Both the position numbers and the translations under genes were made by a program. This document shows, piece by piece, positions 59,741 through 64,000 of a stretch of DNA of 64,000 nt; position 1 is the first letter of the stretch; each line of letters opens with the position of its first letter. This stretch comes from Aristolochia californica. Its lineage: Eukaryota; Streptophyta; Magnoliopsida; Piperales; Aristolochiaceae. Location of the stretch: the NCBI GenBank assembly GCA_029961685.1, contig JARWKL010000005.1, positions 42,135,357-42,199,356 of the forward strand, in the 5' to 3' direction. The notes beneath the pieces are model-generated. The model was given only the letters and a program-made list of their open reading frames with translations, did not search any database and was not told the origin of the DNA.

Positions 59741-62700
59741 CAACTTCCAAGTCAAGCAATATCGTTCTCACTTCGTTTTCTGTCAGAAACGTGTATCAGA
59801 TCATGACAAGGCTGCTTCCATGTTTTACTAAATCACGAAATGCACAGAAATATATCGGATTGGCGACTGAAAGCTTATTATAATCTTAGTAAAATCTTAA
59901 AGGATCTCCCTGTGGTTCTCCGTCCCCATCACTGCCGGGGCTCACCAGCGAAGGCGACCCATCACCTCTTGAAAATGTCCTACGCGGTTCTGAATGCTGA
60001 GATTCTCCAACATCGTCTCGTCTTTATCTCGAGCTAGGTCCCGTTAGTGAATCTGAATGAATATTTCAAAACCTCTCAACGTCTCCAAACTGAGTCACGG
60101 TCGGTCCCCTCCGTTGCAGAAGACGCCAAACTGATCAACTTCTTGAAATTGTCCATGAACTGAATTCCTCCAGCGCATCTTAAATAACATTCATGCTAGC
60201 TCCTGTGATAATACTAGGGCTAGCGGTGTCGAAGAAATTTTCAGAGGTTCTGTCCTCTTCCTTTGTTTGAACAGAAATCATTTTCGTCAAATCAAGAAAA
60301 CCAGGCTCGTTCTCTCTTAAGAAAAAATTAAAAAAAAAAATCTGTAAAACGCATTAAACCTTCTTCGTCTTTATCTTCGTTTTCTTTTGACGAAAAAATG
60401 ATCTGAAAACAGGGCCACGCAACTGGTTTCACGTTCGCAGATAGAGAAGTTATAACCAGAACTTGGTAACAATTGCTTCAGTCTACGAAAATTTGAAAAC
60501 AATAACACGAGGTCGTGATTTTTCAAACGCATTAATGGATTGCATTGAAAGAGAAGATACCGTATTCGGAATCTGGAGCTGTTCAGACCTACTGAGTCGG
60601 ATTTTACTTGTGCAGATTGGAGGGCTAAAAGTCTCTGAATATTACATTGGAGAGAAACGTTGGAGCTGCATGCATTCTTGAACCACATTTATCACAGGCT
60701 TTTTGGAAGACTTTCGAGGCCGGAAATGGTGGCCGAAGATTATGACAAATGAACCAACTCCCTCCACAAAGCATGAAGCTGCAAAGAACTAATAATTGAA
60801 ACTTCTCCAGATCCAGCAGTTCATATCATGGAATTCCTCCTTTTTTGTGTTCACATTCGCTGCTGCTTGTTATCAGGGTTTTTACTTCCGGGATCTGGAC
60901 TTCACCGGAGTTCTTCGAATGTCCAAGAACTGGACTCTGGGTCGGGGAGGGAGGGGAGTCCCAAAACAGAAGGGACAAGGCCAACCACTTCCATTGTTCT
61001 CCTTTCCTTTGCTTTGAGAAGTGGACAGCTTCAAACAAGTTGCACTCATATTTCAAAACTCCCTGACCCTATATTCTCAATGTCACCAAACTCTGGATCT
61101 TCCTAAAATAAGGTTTATTAGTTTAATTTAAACTCACATGAAGATCTTTAGTAGAAATTTGTGGCTCTCACCACCCACCAATTCCTAACCACTAAGTTGG
61201 CTAGACTTAAGTCTAGCCTCATCTCCCTCTTATAAGTCAAATGTGACAATGGGGAATCAAACATTGATTACACCAATCTTAGGGTGAATCTACCAAAATT
61301 TTCAACAACACTACTAATATAGCTTTGAAAATCAAGACACTTAAGAGTTTTAGAATTGCTTACAATGTGGAAATTTTTTAAAAACTGTCAATTGATGTGA
61401 AAATCAAGGGCCAAAATCCACAATTAAGAAAGCAAGAATGTAAATCAGATCTTAAAATGCTCATAAATACTTAGCTTTCATTGCCAAACTCAGCCAAAAG
61501 TACTTCTTCTCTACTCTTAATGACACTAGTATTTTGAGAAATCATGTGGGACACTTGAGAGCTTTGAAATTCATTTGCGAAAACATATCTTGAAGTTTGA
61601 GTCGAGTTTGACATACAACATTACAAAAACTAATGCTTGTAAGTTGATGAGGATATTTTTGGTATTTATAAAAAATAGGTAAACGTATACTCCAAAATTA
61701 CAAATCCTATTTTTTTCTGCTAAACATGTTGGTAGGTCACTTAAAAAATTTATAAACCTATAGCCTTCTGAATCTGACTTTGACATTCTAAAAACTTGAA
61801 ATTTTATATTGTGGGGTCGACTCTAGTGCATGAGGTTTGAATCCATTATCTCCAATGATCAGTTTTGAGGGCAAACCCTACTCTCTGAGCTCTCCCCCAC
61901 ATTATTTTTCTTTAAGACAAGCTTGACTCCATTTTTTTCAATGTGGTGTCCATCTAGGTGGGATGGACTCATATAGTAACATCAATGTTGGGGTCGACTC
62001 CATTTTTGGCTTTAAGCTCATTGCAAGTTGGATTCAAGCTCCGATTGCAACTATGTGTAGCACATGGGCTCAACTCCTTCAGTAAATGGTCGACTTCAAC
62101 TTTCAAAAAAAAAATTATTCCAATAATTTTTGCATGAATTTCACTTATAGACCATACTTACATAACTTAGTATATTATCATCAAAATATTGGTCATTAAT
62201 GGAACTTTGAATCTCAATTCCCACATCTTTCTCATTCAAAATAAGTAAAAATATCTTTAATATTTTTATCGAATTAAATCCTTAAAACTTGTATTAGATA
62301 AAATATACCATGATGATAAATGCAATTGCAACCAAATAATAAGCATGTTTTATTGGAAGGGTGAAAGAAACCATCTATCTGGTCTATCTTTAATGTTCGG
62401 TTTGAATTAGGTCTCATTGGAATGGGGAAGAAAAATCATGTCTAGATCTTAAGCAGTGACTATGATAATGTTTTTGCTTAAAACAATTTTTTTTTTTACC
62501 AATTAATGAGTTTCACAATAGTCTACAAAGTTTTTATCATGAACCAATTATTCATTTAATTTCAATTACAATATTTTTTTTGTCATGAATAAGATAGTTT
62601 ATAATATTTTCATCATGAATTAATTATGTATTTAATTTAAGTAAAGTGATAAGAACTTATTTTTCTCTTTTTTCAACGATTAGTTAAGCAAAATTTGGAT

Positions 62701-63177
62701 TAAGATAAATGGATTTTAATTTAAATTATGATTAACAATAATACATATTTCTATTTTTAAAATTTTAAACATTGTATATACTTTTGGTTTAGTATAAAAT
62801 AGGGTTATCAAATTTTGATGAGACAAGCCGATCGAAATCCCCATTTCGTGTCTTCTATTTTTTCTTTCGATGTGAATAATTAAATGGTCATGGACAACTT
62901 AAGAAATAAAAAATGCCCAAAAAATATAATTTAGTGAAAAATAATTACAAATACAAAAGAAATACAAAGTGTGATGAAGCAAGGTTGCACTATTTTGGAT
63001 CATGAATGGATTAAAATGGTCCTTTTTAAGCACATATAATCACCCTTTATGGATTGGGTTTTCTCAGCCTCTATGTTAATAGATAAGTGCATGATCTTAA
63101 TTACATCTCGAGGAGTGCATGAACATATTTATGTGACCTAAAATGTGAATAAATAAAAAAAACACTTTTCTTAAATC
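59741..63177. other. Intergenic, with unclear gene-like islands then AT-rich DNA
   Basis: Up to about 61100 the base composition is gene-like and several short frames exist on both strands, but no family motif or splice-consistent model could be built. From 61110 to 63170 the sequence is AT-rich with only short frames. I see no RNA gene. Confidence 0.45.
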
Positions 63178-63783
63178 TTAATTACCAATGTGACCTCTCG
63201 CTTCTTTCATGTTTATGACCGAAATACCCCTATAAAAATTGAAATAGTTTTTCCCATGGAAATTACCTGTGGTTTCTTGCGGCGCTTTTGCGTTCACCGG
63301 GCTGCGATCGTCTGAAGTCAACCCATCTTCGTCCCCGTTTCTGCCCACTTTTGCCACCATCGCGTTCTCACTCTTACCCCCTTCCTTCTTTTCCTCTTCC
63401 TCATGTCCAATCGTTAAATAACTACGTGATGGATCAACTGAGAAACCCCGCTTCCGGAGATTTTCGTAGACATGGACGTCTGGGAAGTTCTCCAGTTTTC
63501 TTCCCACTTCATGACTTACTAACCGCGAATCTGAACCTGTAAGCGTCAGAAGATTCAATTTCTTGGCGGTTCGACGCTCGGCTACGTTGTTGAGATTAGT
63601 TACCGTTTCTATGAACCAGACGCAAATTTCAACTCTATTACCTCCCGAGGGGAGCAAATTCTGCATCGTCTGCGTTCTGGGTGTCGACCTCGGTGGCGTA
63701 CGTTCACAAAGATTGTTAGTCAGTAGTTTCACCAGAAAGGAAGCGCCGTGGTGACGAGAGATTAGTAACAAGAAACGAATCAC
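63178..63783 (-). CDS. Hypothetical ORF, 201 aa, unrecognised
   Basis: A 201-codon minus-strand frame starting at 63783 contains a charged block near KLENFPDVHVYENLRKRGFS and a Lys/Glu-rich stretch (HEEEEKKEGGKSENA). I recognise no domain. Possible splice signals occur inside it: GTAATAG after LLPSGG near 63640, and TTACAG before a GSDS block near 63540. The true gene model may therefore differ, with the ORF spanning an intron. It could also be a chance frame. Evidence is limited to length and composition. Confidence 0.3.
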   Translation of the reverse strand: MIRFLLLISRHHGASFLVKLLTNNLCERTPPRSTPRTQTMQNLLPSGGNRVEICVWFIETVTNLNNVAERRTAKKLNLLTLTGSDSRLVSHEVGRKLENFPDVHVYENLRKRGFSVDPSRSYLTIGHEEEEKKEGGKSENAMVAKVGRNGDEDGLTSDDRSPVNAKAPQETTGNFHGKNYFNFYRGISVINMKEARGHIGN

Positions 63784-64000
63784 GAGTGCAGATTTGGTTG
63801 TTAATAACAGTGCTGGAACAAGGAAAAGTCTTCGAAAATGATCTGTTTCAATCGGTTAACATAAGTTACTAGGAGAAACGATCTGCAATTCTTATCTCCT
63901 CTACGTGTGTAGGAGGAATCCTGTTTCAATTGATTCAAAATACCTAAATTTATACAAGAATTCATGCATTTACAGCTTTCTTATGCATAGTTCATTTACA
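63784..64000. other. Window right edge, no feature
   Basis: Short AT-rich tail of the window. Nothing recognisable. Confidence 0.4.

Noticed and set aside
60796..61106. Overlapping frames of 73-92 codons, possible small secreted peptide
   Set aside because: Three plus-strand frames and one minus-strand frame are open together; no clear signal peptide or conserved peptide motif is visible.

Overview
This window is nuclear DNA of a flowering plant, probably a dicot; the species cannot be named from sequence alone. The support is spliced genes with short AT-rich introns, plant-type protein families (mitochondrial aconitase, type II UDP-glucuronate decarboxylase, a NaKR-like HMA protein, a plant monoacylglycerol-lipase-like hydrolase), a ribosomal-protein promoter with telo-box and site II motifs, and dense Ty1/copia and PIF/Harbinger-type transposon debris. 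Seven genes could be modelled exon by exon: ACO (2757-9401, minus), KRI1 (13139-15013, minus), NaKR-like (25155-26387, minus), UXS (29387-39203, minus), MAGL-like (39602-41500, minus), RPL35 (42450-44823, plus) and tRNA-Arg(UCG) (45947-46020, minus).

Left part (1-24.7 kb): a broken KRI1 copy and a decayed leucine-rich-repeat gene fragment lie at the left edge, followed by aconitase and the intact KRI1. KRI1 is flanked by two decayed copies of a TRM/LONGIFOLIA-like (DUF4378) gene in opposite orientation (about 10.55-12.12 kb and 18.88-20.33 kb). Between and beyond them are a 393-bp tandem repeat, GA-rich transposon regulatory blocks, two direct copies of a plant pararetrovirus-like gag fragment, a telomere-like CCCTAAA patch and pieces of a PIF/Harbinger-like family.

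Middle (24.7-46 kb): the best-preserved gene region. UXS contains a 6.2-kb intron that holds a degenerate copia element, itself carrying a nested solo LTR with a perfect 5-bp target duplication. Its first intron is not GT-AG: it has the hallmarks of a U12-type AT-AC intron. MAGL-like and RPL35 diverge from a shared region of about 950 bp. The housekeeping genes have no operon-like logic. They serve the TCA cycle, ribosome biogenesis and translation, cell-wall sugar supply and lipid turnover independently.

Right part (46-64 kb): a unit of about 1.3 kb has been tandemly duplicated (47.27-52.60 kb and 52.61-59.74 kb) and then filled with different insertions in each copy: a copia element in copy 1; a PIF/Harbinger-like element, an LTR-derived block with a second PIF-like element, and a short LTR retrotransposon in copy 2. 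Because each copy keeps the empty site of the other's insertions, several element boundaries and target duplications can be read directly. The last 4 kb is AT-rich with only one unrecognised 201-codon ORF. I saw no new multi-gene system such as a defence or biosynthetic cluster. The most notable items are the AT-AC intron, a possible miR164-like site in UXS, and the duplicated, nested transposon archive.
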